DNA from: CAVTND01 sp963735955
Lineage (GTDB): Bacteria > Pseudomonadota > Gammaproteobacteria > Burkholderiales > Burkholderiaceae_F
Length of the DNA stretch: 64,000 nt
Direction of reading: 5' to 3'
NCBI GenBank assembly: GCA_963735955.1
Contig: CAVTND010000004.1
Span: 1-64,000 of the forward strand
In this document: positions 1 through 8,527 of the stretch, piece by piece
How positions within the stretch are numbered: position 1 is the stretch's first letter
Layout of the letters: each line of letters opens with the position of its first letter
Position numbers and translations under genes: made by a program
Notes under the pieces: model-generated
Seen by the model: only the letters and a program-made list of their open reading frames with translations
Database searches by the model: none
Told to the model about the DNA's origin: nothing

Positions 1-244
1 GCGTGACAGCCACGGCGTCGGCGTCTTCCCATTGCGCAAGCACCGGCGCTGCGGGTGCCACGAAGTCGGGGCCCACAGTCGTGCAGCCTGCCGATAGCAG
101 CGCCACCCCAATCCACTGAAGAGGGCGAACGTGCTGACGCCACTGCAGCGAGGATACCGGAGACGAAGCTTGCTCGGCGCGATCGGCGGCGGCGCCGGCG
201 CCGTGGCCGATCGCGACGACGTGGTGTGTGGCGGCGATCGGCAT
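1..244 (-). CDS. RND efflux outer-membrane lipoprotein, NodT/OprM-like (N-terminal part only)
   Basis: The minus strand is open from an ATG at 244 to the window edge. About 55 residues in, it shows a lipobox-like segment, LLSAGC, followed by TTVGPDFVAPAAPVLAQW. That block is the hallmark N-terminus of NodT/OprM outer-membrane efflux lipoproteins (Cys, then VGPDY-like, then a Pro-rich stretch ending in W). In the family these trimeric channels connect RND or MFS pumps to the outside. The stretch before the lipobox is unusually long and lacks the usual Met-Lys start, so the true start may be further in (no better ATG is visible) or the 5' end may carry a frameshift. Only about 80 codons are present. 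Confidence 0.6.
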   Translation of the reverse strand, partial: MPIAATHHVVAIGHGAGAAADRAEQASSPVSSLQWRQHVRPLQWIGVALLSAGCTTVGPDFVAPAAPVLAQWEDADAVAVT

Positions 245-297
245 GTTCGTCAGTGGCTTTTGCTCTCGCCGTCAGCCACGTCGCGTCGCAGCCAATC

Positions 298-765
298 TCA
301 CTTGACCGTATATCCACGTCCCTCGAGGCACGCGGCGCGAGCCCTGGAGAAGGAAGCCTGCTTCTGCTGTGAGGCCGACTGCTGTTGTTGCTGCGCCTGT
401 TGCTCGGCGGAAGCGTTATGACGACGGCTGCTCGAACGAGCGACCACAGCGCCTGCGGCGGCGCCGGCCCCAGCATCACCCGCGATCGCGCCTATCGCGG
501 CGCCGCCCGCTGCGCCGCGCAGGCCGGCGCCGGGGGTCGTGCCAGTCGCCGTCGTCGGTGGCTTGGCGGCCGCTTGAGGCGGTGGCGACTTGGCGGGATC
601 GAAACCCGTCTGCTGCACCGCCCACGTGTAGCAGGCTGACTCGTCATTCTTCTGCTGTTGCGGTGTCTGCCCCTTGGCGGGGTACACGTACTGCTGTGCG
701 TCGACGTCTGCCTGCCCCATCGTCGCCGCGAGAAGAACCAGTATCCAAGACGTCTTTCGTTTCAT
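298..765 (-). CDS. Exported glycine-zipper protein
   Basis: The 155-residue product begins with a cleavable signal peptide (Lys/Arg start, hydrophobic core, cut near ADVDAQ). A glycine/alanine-rich block follows at about residues 80-110 (GLRGAAGGAAIGAIAGDAGA), which is the YMGG/glycine-zipper pattern thought to insert into membranes. After it come a glutamine-rich stretch and a C-terminal segment with one Cys (ARAACLEGRGYTVK) typical of this family. Such proteins are small, periplasmic or outer-membrane associated and functionally undefined. It lies 15 bases downstream of the patatin gene on the same strand, so co-transcription is likely. The family assignment is firm; the role is unknown. 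Confidence 0.8.
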   Translation of the reverse strand: MKRKTSWILVLLAATMGQADVDAQQYVYPAKGQTPQQQKNDESACYTWAVQQTGFDPAKSPPPQAAAKPPTTATGTTPGAGLRGAAGGAAIGAIAGDAGAGAAAGAVVARSSSRRHNASAEQQAQQQQQSASQQKQASFSRARAACLEGRGYTVK

Positions 766-779
766 CGGGTTCTCATTGG

Positions 780-2489
780 TTAAGGGATCTCTTGCGACGG
801 AACGCGTTTCATTGCGCCGCCGATCCGGTGATCGAAGGTCCTGGCGCAGATCTTCGCCCCGACCTCCTTCATCAAGCGCTGGAACTCCGGCGAGTCCCGG
901 AGGATGGTGCCGGCGGCAGCGCGCAGTCGGTCCACATCGCCGGCGGGCAGCACAAAAGAGGTGGGCAGGTTGTACAGGTGATCCGCCTCCGCCTTGTCCT
1001 TCAGCTCACCAAACGAAACATCGATTGCAAAAAGGTCGATGTCCGGCGCTTTCAGGTCCTGGGCGATCGCGGGGTCGGTATTGCCTGCGAATGCCGCCGA
1101 CTTGCGCAGGCGACGCAGCGTCTGCCAGCGTGCTGCCGTGTCCTTCAGCAGTTCGACGGATTCGTAGGAGTAGTGGTCGATCGGAACGCTCGTGCTCTGC
1201 AACAGCAGGCTGATCGAGCCCGGAGGCCGCTCCTTCTTGTCCCAGTCCGTGCTCGGTTGCGGCTTCGAGTTGACGACAACGACGACGATCCGGCGCAGCT
1301 TGTCCAGGCGCGTCGGCACACCGAGACGTTGAGCCGCTTCCATCAGTTCGAGTATGGTCAGGACGCTGCGCATGCCGAGGTTGTCGGCGACGCCACCGTC
1401 GACCAGATGGATGTACGGACGGCGAACGCTGTCGGCGACCGCAAGTCGCTCGTCGATGTCGCGTTTCGCGCGCGTCGCCACGCGTGGCGGGCCGTGCGGC
1501 CCTGAAAGCCTTTCCAGCCCGGCGGGTGGTTCGTAGTGGCAGGTGCCACCGTAGTTGTTCAGCGTAACCGGCGACAGCACCACGGGAACCGCCGAGGACG
1601 CCGCGGCCGCGCGCGACAGCCGAACCGGATCGAGGTTCGAGCACATCGCATCGAAGATGTCCTGGTCGAATACGAGCCGGGCTCCGGTCGAAACGTCGGT
1701 CGCCGCCGCCAGGACATAGGGCCCTTGACCCCGGCCTAAATCGGCATACGTGGCGCCGTTAAACAGGATCTCGTCGTACAGATCCGCCGCCATTTCCGAG
1801 CGCCCCCAATTGCTCGACCATAGGTCGCCCCAGTAGGCCGGATTCAGGAAACGCGCGGTGATTTCGCCCTGCACGTCGCGCTTCAGGAAGCGCTGTTCGT
1901 ACTCCGAAAAGAGCTTCTCGCCGTAAAGGCCGTAGGCCAGTGCCGTGAAGCTGCCACCCGACACCCCGGTGATGACGGCCACCGAGTCGAGCAGGCGCAC
2001 TTTTTCTCCGCTGGCGCGGACGATTTCGGTGCGCCGCAGGTATTCCAGGACGCCGTACGAAAAGGCGGCCGCGCGGGTTCCGCCGCCCGAGAAAGCGAGC
2101 ACGATCAGCGTATCCGGGTCCTTGGAGTGCGGCTGCCGCTTCAAGAGTCGGTAACCGGTGTCCAGGTCAACCTTCGTAATCGGCGGATTGACCGGTCGCG
2201 TTGCGCAGCCGGCGAGAGCGAGCAGTGCTGCGAGCACGGTAATGCGCTTGGTTTGGCTTCGCAGCGTGGCAATGATCAGGCTGCCGGCCGCATCGCAATC
2301 CCTGCAGGCAGCGACGGATCCGGTAGCACGACTCGGCAGCGCGGCGAGCAGCGCGATCCCCAGCAATAGCAGCAGGAGAAGAAGTGCGTCCGCCTCGTGC
2401 CCAGAGTTCGCGGCTGCCACTGGTGCAGCCGCCACGAAGAGTGCCCGCAGCATCGGACCTTGCTGGACGTCGTCGAGTCGGCGCCTCAT
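780..2489 (-). CDS. Patatin-like phospholipase, probable lipoprotein
   Basis: The protein carries the three patatin signatures: an oxyanion-hole glycine motif FSGGGTRA (about residues 133-140), the nucleophile elbow GVSGGS (about 175-180, catalytic Ser near 177) and a DGGVADN motif near residue 363 holding the catalytic Asp. Members hydrolyse acyl ester bonds of phospholipids. A lipobox (LALAGC, Cys near 95) suggests an exported lipoprotein. The roughly 70 residues before it are odd (a run of leucines, no clear signal structure), so the annotated start may be too early and translation may begin at an internal GTG near residue 85. It ends 15 bases before the glycine-zipper gene and starts 5 bases after the ion-channel gene, which suggests an operon. 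Confidence 0.85.
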   Translation of the reverse strand: MRRRLDDVQQGPMLRALFVAAAPVAAANSGHEADALLLLLLLLGIALLAALPSRATGSVAACRDCDAAGSLIIATLRSQTKRITVLAALLALAGCATRPVNPPITKVDLDTGYRLLKRQPHSKDPDTLIVLAFSGGGTRAAAFSYGVLEYLRRTEIVRASGEKVRLLDSVAVITGVSGGSFTALAYGLYGEKLFSEYEQRFLKRDVQGEITARFLNPAYWGDLWSSNWGRSEMAADLYDEILFNGATYADLGRGQGPYVLAAATDVSTGARLVFDQDIFDAMCSNLDPVRLSRAAAASSAVPVVLSPVTLNNYGGTCHYEPPAGLERLSGPHGPPRVATRAKRDIDERLAVADSVRRPYIHLVDGGVADNLGMRSVLTILELMEAAQRLGVPTRLDKLRRIVVVVVNSKPQPSTDWDKKERPPGSISLLLQSTSVPIDHYSYESVELLKDTAARWQTLRRLRKSAAFAGNTDPAIAQDLKAPDIDLFAIDVSFGELKDKAEADHLYNLPTSFVLPAGDVDRLRAAAGTILRDSPEFQRLMKEVGAKICARTFDHRIGGAMKRVPSQEIP

Positions 2490-2493
2490 AGGC

Positions 2494-2976
2494 TCAGTGA
2501 GTCCCAGCCTTGAGCCGAGGACCGATCAATCGGGTGATGATCGCGAAGAACAGCCCGGTGGAGAGTCCGCACATCAGAATGCCCGTCAAGCCCTCGATCG
2601 GTCCGAGCATCCGCCACGGTTGCGGCAGCACGACATCGCCGTAGCCGATCGTCGCGTAGGTGACTCCCGAGAAATAGAACGCCGACTCGGCATCCGGCAG
2701 ACATCCCGCCCAAAGAAAGAACAATGCCCAGATCCCGATCGCGGTCGCATGGATCAGGACCAGTACCCACGTCACCTCGATCAGCAATAGGGTCATGGGC
2801 CAGAAGCGCGTTGGCAACCGGGCGTGCTTTCTCATTAATCCCATGACCAGCGCGACCAGTCCAACCGTATGCAGGAACACTGTAGCGGCGACGAGAATGA
2901 AGGCGGCGAGGATTGTCGACACGGTCTGAGTCTGGTCTTCTCGGGATTCGCTGAGTCTGTCTCGGTCCCGGTGCAT
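2494..2976 (-). CDS. Two-transmembrane potassium-type ion channel
   Basis: The product has about four hydrophobic segments and the selectivity-filter signature TIGYGDV at about residues 110-116, preceded by a pore helix (FYFSGVTYA) and followed by a long terminal helix. This is the Ion_trans_2 (KcsA-like) pore. There is no RCK/TrkA-N regulatory domain, so it is a minimal channel. The first 18 residues are hydrophilic and unlikely; a GTG at 2922 (VSTILAAF) is a better start. The stop lies 5 bases before the start of the patatin gene, so the two are probably co-expressed. The channel family is secure; ion preference is inferred from the GYG filter. Confidence 0.8.
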   Translation of the reverse strand: MHRDRDRLSESREDQTQTVSTILAAFILVAATVFLHTVGLVALVMGLMRKHARLPTRFWPMTLLLIEVTWVLVLIHATAIGIWALFFLWAGCLPDAESAFYFSGVTYATIGYGDVVLPQPWRMLGPIEGLTGILMCGLSTGLFFAIITRLIGPRLKAGTH

Positions 2977-3239
2977 CCCGCTTGCGTCGAGTCAGGGTTC
3001 AGACAGCGACACGGCGAGAAACCGCGCGCACATTTGGTGGGCGCCGCGGTGTGATCGCTGTGGCAAATGAAAATGACGCACTCGATGTGTCCTTGCTGAT
3101 TCCATCTGGCCGCCTTCCGTGTCGACATGTCGGGTCCGTGGCAACTGCCGCAGTGTTCGCTTTCATTTCGATCGCCCGGGGTCGCCGGTGCCGTAGCAAC
3201 ACCGCGCTAGGCAGAGGGCAACCTGCCCCCGCGGTGCGG

Positions 3240-3596
3240 CTACTTCACTGCCGAGCGACCGTAGCTTGCTGCCAAGACCTCGAGGCCCTTGCGGGCCGTC
3301 CCCCAGTCTTCCTTGTCCACTGCGTTGGTCACGGCGTATATACGCGCGAGCGCCAGCTGCATTTCCACGCTATTGGTGCGCATCCGAGTGACATCGTTGC
3401 GCAACAGATAGAGCGCGGCTTGCGCGTCCGGTTTGGCCTTGGCGTCGATAGCCGACAGAGCCAGCGAGTAATGCTCGGCAGTCATTGCATCCGGCGCGCC
3501 CGGGTCCCAGGTCGGGGTCGAGCTGCAGCCGAGCAAGCCGGCAACAAGCGCTGCGGCGGCCAGCAAAACGGACAGTCCGCGACCGATCGAATTCAC
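3240..3596 (-). CDS. Small putative lipoprotein of unknown function
   Basis: I choose the GTG at 3596 because a perfect AGGAGG lies nine bases upstream, while the ATG at 3617 has none. The result is a short basic start, a hydrophobic core and the lipobox GLLGCSS, so the Cys near residue 23 would be lipidated. The mature part (about 95 residues) is helical and charged, with no motif I recognise. The 260 bases between it and the channel gene show no gene I can support. Confidence 0.7.
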   Translation of the reverse strand: MNSIGRGLSVLLAAAALVAGLLGCSSTPTWDPGAPDAMTAEHYSLALSAIDAKAKPDAQAALYLLRNDVTRMRTNSVEMQLALARIYAVTNAVDKEDWGTARKGLEVLAASYGRSAVK

Positions 3597-3744
3597 CTTT
3601 GATCCTCCTCTATACATCGATGCATGCCGCGATCACTTGGCCGCCGGCCCCGCGGCCCCTTGAGGGTGATCGTGCTCTTCTACGGATCGACCGCGATGGC
3701 GCATCACCCTCACTCTTTGTTCACGCGTCAACACTCTGGATGAA

Positions 3745-3799
3745 TTGTCCGGAAACCGGCGGCAGTCCGTTGGACAATTGGAGCCATGGAATGGACAAT
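3745..3799 (+). promoter_or_regulatory. Candidate operator: inverted and direct ATTGTCC/GGACAAT repeats
   Basis: ATTGTCC occurs at 3745-3751 and its reverse complement GGACAAT at 3773-3779 and again at 3793-3799. The two direct copies are 20 bases apart, close to two helical turns, which suits binding by an AraC-type dimer. They sit just before or over the start of the AraC-type gene, so autoregulation is a reasonable guess. Only the repeats are seen; function is inferred. Confidence 0.3.
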
Positions 3800-4898
3800 C
3801 CGGGACAGTTCCGGACGTCTTTCTTGGTGCAGATCAAATTGTTGCGACACTTGGGCTCTACGCGGCCGCGGACGGTCAGGCTCCGTCGCAGTGACGCGAC
3901 CGTGCGCATCGGCGGCACGATGGCCATTCCAGCGGTCCTCCGGAGTCTGGGCGCCAATCCGGCTGAGGTGCTAGCCGAGGCGGGGTTCGACCTCAAGCTC
4001 TTCGACGACCCCGACAATCTGGTTTCCTACGCGGCCCGGAACCGCCTGATGGCTCACTGCGCGGCCAGGACCGGCTGCCCTCATTTCGGTCTCCTGGTCG
4101 GTCAGCAGGGTGGACCGCACTCCCTCGGGCTCGTCGGTTTGCTGGTGAAGTACTCGCCAGACGTGGGAGCGGCGCTGCGCAACCTCGTGCGCTATTCGCA
4201 TCTACACGTTCGCGGCGCGGTGGCGACCCTGGCGGTGGACGGCCACTCGGCGACGCTGGGCTACGAAATCTATCAATCGCATGGCGAGGTCACCGACCAG
4301 GTTGGGGATGCCGCAGTCGCCGTGATGTTCAACATCATGCGTGCGTTGTGCGGCTCCGATTGGAAGCCCGTTGAGATCCGGTTTGCCCACCGCAAGCCGA
4401 AGGACGTCGGTCCGTTCCGGCGGTTTTTCCGGACGCCCCTGGTCTTCGACGCCGAGGAGAACGCCGTCGTGTTCTCCGCCGATTGGTTGAATCGTCGTTT
4501 GCCCGAAGTCGATCCCGAGCTGCACCGTCTGCTGCAGAAGCAGATCGACGCACTCGAGGTTCGACACGGCGAAGACCTGCCGGAGCAGCTACGGAGCGTG
4601 CTGCGCACGGCGCTTGTCACCGGCCACGCCAGTGTCGACCGTAGTCGCCGAACTATTCTCGATGCACCGCCGCACCTTGAGTCGCCGCCTCAATGGCTTC
4701 GGCACAAGCTTCAAGGAGCTTGCGGACGAGTGTCGCTACGAGGTCGCCCGGCAGATGCTCAGGGACTCGGCGATGGCGATGAGCGAGATCGCTGCGTTGC
4801 TGGATTATGCCGACGCGAGCGCCTTCACGCGGGCGTTCCGGCGTTGGAGCGGCACGACTCCGGCTCGATGGCGTGAGAGGACAAAAGACACTGTGTAG
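3791..4898 (+). CDS. AraC-family regulator (arabinose-binding-like plus HTH), interrupted by a frameshift
   Basis: The first part matches the ligand-binding domain of OruR/ArgR-type AraC regulators (IPAVLRSLGANPAEVLAEAG, then LFDDPDNLVSYAARNRLM). The C-terminal HTH (FSMHRRTLSRRLNGFGTSFK, then ALLDYADASAFTRAFRRWSG) lies in the next frame. The shift falls at about 4635-4645: VTGHASVD reads in one frame and VAELF in the other, exactly where family members are continuous. A single-base error or a recent inactivation would explain it. The ATG at 3791 is the first usable start, but homology begins about 35 residues later, so a start near 3820 is possible. Its target is unknown; no adjacent catabolic operon points to one. 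Confidence 0.7.
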
Positions 4899-4975
4899 GA
4901 CACGAGTGGATGCAGCGCGTATTGCGTCGCCCGATTGCTCAGTGGAGACTGACGTGAACTTGGCCAATCGCGTAC

Positions 4976-5067
<92 letters not shown>

Positions 5068-5277
5068 GGTCGAACTACAGCAAGCCGTGAATTATATCTG
5101 CGGCTTCGATATCACCTTGATCCGACAGGCGATTGACCACCCGTCCGTCGCGCTTGCGGCAACGCAGCATGACTAGTTGCCTTTGAGTCAGCGTCCTGTA
5201 AGGGCCGCTACCTACCGTGCCGCGCGGGATACCCGAGCACCGCGCCTGCGGTGCCGGCACAGACGGAGGCTGAAGTC

Positions 5278-7251
5278 ATGTCGAATATCGAATCGGTCTC
5301 GACTGAGAGCCGGGTCTTTCCGCCGAGCGCGGAGTTCGTCAAACAGGCGAACGTCTCCGGGATGGACGCCTACAACGCTCTGTGCGCCGAAGCGGAGCGT
5401 GATTTCACCGGCTTCTGGGGCCGGCTCGCGCGCGAGAACCTCGTCTGGACCAAGCCGTTCACAACGGTGCTCGACGAATCGAAGGCGCCCTTTTACAAGT
5501 GGTTTTCCGACGGCGAGCTCAACGCTTCGTACAACTGCCTCGAGCGCAACCTCAGCAACGGCAACGCCGACAAGGTCGCAATCATTTTCGAAGCCGACGA
5601 CGGCAAGGTAACCAAGATCACGTATCGCGCGCTGCACGCCAAGGTGTGCCAGCTCGCCAATGGCATCAAGTCGCTCGGCTTCAAGATGGGCGAGCGCGCC
5701 ATCATCTATATGCCGATGTCGATCGAAGCGGTGGTCGCGATGCAGGCCTGCGCGCGCCTCGGCGTCACCCACTCGGTGGTGTTCGGCGGCTTTTCCGCCA
5801 AGAGCCTGCAGGAGCGCATCGTCGATGTCGGCGCGACTTTCGTCATTGCCGCTGACGAGCAGATGCGTGGCGGCAAGGCGATCGCGCTGAAACCGGCGAT
5901 CGATGAAGCCCTTGCGATGGGCGGCTGTGAAGGCGTGCGCAAGGTCATCGTCTATCAGCGCACCGGCGGCAAGGTCCCGTGGAACGCCGGGCGCGACGTC
6001 TGGATGCACGAGCTGATGTACGACCAGCCAGCAAACTGCGAACCGGTCGCCGTCAATGCCGAGCATCCGCTGTTCGTGCTGTACACCTCAGGTTCGACCG
6101 GCAAGCCCAAGGGCGTGCAGCACTCGACCGGCGGCTATCTGCTGTGGGCCGTGCTGACGATGAAATGGGCATTCGACATCAAGCCGTCGGATGTCTTCTG
6201 GTGCACCGCCGATGTGGGTTGGGTCACCGGGCACACCTACGTCAGCTACGGACCGCTGGCCGTCGGTGCGACCGAAATCATCTTCGAGGGCATCCCGACC
6301 TATCCGGATGCGGGCCGTTTCTGGAAGATGTGCCAGGACCATGGCGTGACGATCTTCTACACCGCGCCAACTGCAATCCGCTCATTGATCAAGGCCGGCA
6401 GCGATCAGCCGGCGAAGTACAACCTGTCGAAGCTTCGTCTGCTCGGCACAGTCGGCGAGCCGATCAATCCCGAAGCGTGGATGTGGTACTACACCGTGGT
6501 CGGTGGCTCGCGCTGCCCGATTGTCGACACGTTCTGGCAGACGGAGACCGGCGGCCACATGATCTCGCCGCTTCCGGGTGCAACGCCGCTGGTGCCGGGC
6601 TCATGCACGCTGCCGCTGCCGGGAATCATGGCCGCAATCGTTGATGAGACTGGTCATGATGTTCCGAATGGCCAGGGAGGGCTCCTGGTCGTCAAGCGGC
6701 CGTGGCCGGCCATGATTCGCACGATCTGGAACGATCCCGACCGCTTCCAGAAGTCGTATTACCCGGAAGAGCTCGGCGGCAAGCTTTACCTCGCCGGCGA
6801 CGGCTCGATTCGGGACAAGGAAACCGGCTACTTCACGATCATGGGTCGCATTGACGACGTGCTGAACGTGTCGGGCCATCGCATGGGCACGATGGAGATC
6901 GAATCTGCCCTGGTCGCCAACACCAAACTGGTAGCCGAGGCCGCCGTCGTCGGCCGGCCGGACGATATGACCGGAGAGGCCGTGGTCGCCTTCGTCGTGC
7001 TCAAGGGGCCGCGGCCGACCGGCGATGCGGCGCGCAAGATGGTGAAAGAGTTGCAGGACTGGGTTGGCAAGGAGATCGGTCCGATCGCCAAGCCCAAGGA
7101 CATCCGCTTCGGCGACAACCTGCCGAAGACTCGCTCCGGCAAGATCATGCGGCGCTTGCTGCGCTCGCTCGCCAAGGGCGAGGAGATCACGCAGGACGTC
7201 TCGACCCTGGAAAACCCGGCGATCCTTGAACAATTGAAATCTGTGGTCTGA
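5278..7251 (+). CDS. acs: Acetyl-CoA synthetase (AMP-forming)
   Basis: This enzyme activates acetate (or propionate) to acyl-CoA through an acyl-adenylate. The 657-residue protein has the adenylate-forming motifs: the phosphate loop YTSGSTGKPKG (about residue 265), the TFWQTETGG block (about 420), the hinge GRIDDVLNVSGHR (about 523) and the C-terminal lysine motif KTRSGKIMRR (about 623), whose Lys is the usual acetylation-controlled residue. Length is normal for Acs. I choose the ATG at 5278 because GGAGG lies upstream and the N-terminus then matches the family; the open frame extends a few codons further. It heads a module with a sodium:solute symporter that plausibly imports its substrate. 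Propionyl-CoA synthetase is the main alternative. Confidence 0.93.
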   Translation: MSNIESVSTESRVFPPSAEFVKQANVSGMDAYNALCAEAERDFTGFWGRLARENLVWTKPFTTVLDESKAPFYKWFSDGELNASYNCLERNLSNGNADKVAIIFEADDGKVTKITYRALHAKVCQLANGIKSLGFKMGERAIIYMPMSIEAVVAMQACARLGVTHSVVFGGFSAKSLQERIVDVGATFVIAADEQMRGGKAIALKPAIDEALAMGGCEGVRKVIVYQRTGGKVPWNAGRDVWMHELMYDQPANCEPVAVNAEHPLFVLYTSGSTGKPKGVQHSTGGYLLWAVLTMKWAFDIKPSDVFWCTADVGWVTGHTYVSYGPLAVGATEIIFEGIPTYPDAGRFWKMCQDHGVTIFYTAPTAIRSLIKAGSDQPAKYNLSKLRLLGTVGEPINPEAWMWYYTVVGGSRCPIVDTFWQTETGGHMISPLPGATPLVPGSCTLPLPGIMAAIVDETGHDVPNGQGGLLVVKRPWPAMIRTIWNDPDRFQKSYYPEELGGKLYLAGDGSIRDKETGYFTIMGRIDDVLNVSGHRMGTMEIESALVANTKLVAEAAVVGRPDDMTGEAVVAFVVLKGPRPTGDAARKMVKELQDWVGKEIGPIAKPKDIRFGDNLPKTRSGKIMRRLLRSLAKGEEITQDVSTLENPAILEQLKSVV

Positions 7252-7275
7252 AGTGGGTGCGAACGAAAGTGAAGC

Positions 7276-7593
7276 GTGGCGTTTTTCCTGACCATAGTGA
7301 AAGCGATCATCGAGATTGCGGGATTCGCGCTGCTGGGTCAGTTCCTGGTTGGCATCTTCTCCTGGGATCGGCGCCACGACAATGTGGTGTACCGGGTGTT
7401 CGAGGTCGTCACTCGTCCGTTCACGTGGTTGACCCGCAAGATCACGCCGCGCGTCGTGATCGATCAGCACATCCCGATCGTGACCTTCATGCTGCTGTTC
7501 TTCATCTGGTTGTTTGTCGTGTTTGAGCTGCGCGCCAGCTGCCTCGCCGACCCCCAGCAGCGCGCCTGTGCGGCGCTCCAGGCCAACCGCTAA
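7276..7593 (+). CDS. Small YggT-like membrane protein
   Basis: The product (105 residues, GTG start) has two membrane helices, at about residues 5-27 and 66-85. Between them lies a basic segment (EVVTRPFTWLTRKITPR) resembling the YggT family's region between its helices. YggT-like proteins are inner-membrane proteins of poorly known role. The stop overlaps the start of the TPR gene by one base (TAATG), and acs ends 24 bases upstream, so it belongs to the acs operon. The family link is by pattern only. Confidence 0.65.
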   Translation: MAFFLTIVKAIIEIAGFALLGQFLVGIFSWDRRHDNVVYRVFEVVTRPFTWLTRKITPRVVIDQHIPIVTFMLLFFIWLFVVFELRASCLADPQQRACAALQANR

Positions 7594-8277
7594 TGAACGC
7601 CGTCAGCCGCACGCTCTCGACCTGGTGGCTTAACCGCCTCGCCAGCGTCGACGTCCTGTTCAATCGCCGCCCGCAGGCAATTGCCGCACTGCGCCGCATT
7701 GTGGAGATCGATCCCGGCAACGAAACCGCACGCGGAGCAATCGGCGCGCTGTGTGCCGAAGACGGCGACCAGGCGGCTGCGGAGTCGGAATTCGAGGCGC
7801 TGGTGAAGCTGAATCCGCGCAACGCCGAAGCCTGGTTCAACCTCGGCTTCATCCACGATGAGCGCGATGAACGCGCAGTCGCCGAGCGTTGCTTCCGCAA
7901 CGCGGTCGATCTGCAGCCGATCGCTTGACCGCGCCTGGTATGGCCTCGGACTGGTGCTGATACGCGAGGGCCGGCTGGACGAGGCGATCGTGGCCCTCCG
8001 CCGCAACATCAAGTTGCAGCCGATGTCGCCGTACGGCTACTACCAGCTCGGAATGACCTATCACCACCTCGGCCGCGCCGACGAGGCGTGGAAGGTGTAC
8101 GAAGAGCTGAAGGGCTTCGAGCCGCGCTATGCGGCCACACTCAAGCGGGATATCGAAATCACGGCCCCGCAGGCCGTTCCAGGGCAACAACAAACTTCCG
8201 AGGACAGGGAGGAGACAGCGGTACCGCAGCAGCAGGGAGCAGAACCACTACCCAGGAGCAAGCATGCAACTCACTGA
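7593..8277 (+). CDS. TPR-repeat protein, frameshifted
   Basis: TPR units are readable in two frames: NETARGAIGALCAEDGDQAA and NAEAWFNLGFIHDERDERAV in the first, then DRAWYGLGLVLIREGRLDEA and PYGYYQLGMTYHHLGRADEA in the second. The junction lies at about 7920-7927, where LQP should be followed by SLDRAWYG; one extra base produces a TGA in frame one. The repeats continue in register across the shift, so the gene is probably whole in the organism (about 227 residues). The tail is Gln/Glu-rich and overlaps the start of the DUF4212 gene. TPRs mediate protein-protein contacts; here possibly assembly or control of the neighbouring transporter (inference). Confidence 0.75.
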
Positions 8278-8527
8278 AAAGCACAAGGAGTACTGGAGCA
8301 GGACGGTCCGGATCACCGCGGTCCTACTGTTCATCTGGTTCCTCGTCACCTTCGTGATGGGGTATTACGCGCGCCCGTTGGCCGAGATCAACTTTTTCGG
8401 CTGGCCATTGTCGTTCTACATGTCGGCACAGGGCTCGCTGATCATCTACGTCGTCATCCTCTACTACTACGCGAAGAAAATGCGCGCGTTGGACGTCGAG
8501 TATGGCGTTGACGAAGGAGACCTGTGA
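8264..8527 (+). CDS. DUF4212 small subunit of sodium:solute symporter
   Basis: The 87-residue protein has two membrane helices (about residues 18-37 and 50-73) and the signature WPLSFYMSAQGSLIIYV, with YYYAKKMRALD after the second helix. This is the DUF4212/Na_symport_sm family, always encoded directly before a large sodium:solute symporter. The stop overlaps the ATG of the symporter gene by one base (TGATG), implying translational coupling. It probably acts as an accessory subunit in the inner membrane. Confidence 0.9.
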   Translation: MQLTEKHKEYWSRTVRITAVLLFIWFLVTFVMGYYARPLAEINFFGWPLSFYMSAQGSLIIYVVILYYYAKKMRALDVEYGVDEGDL

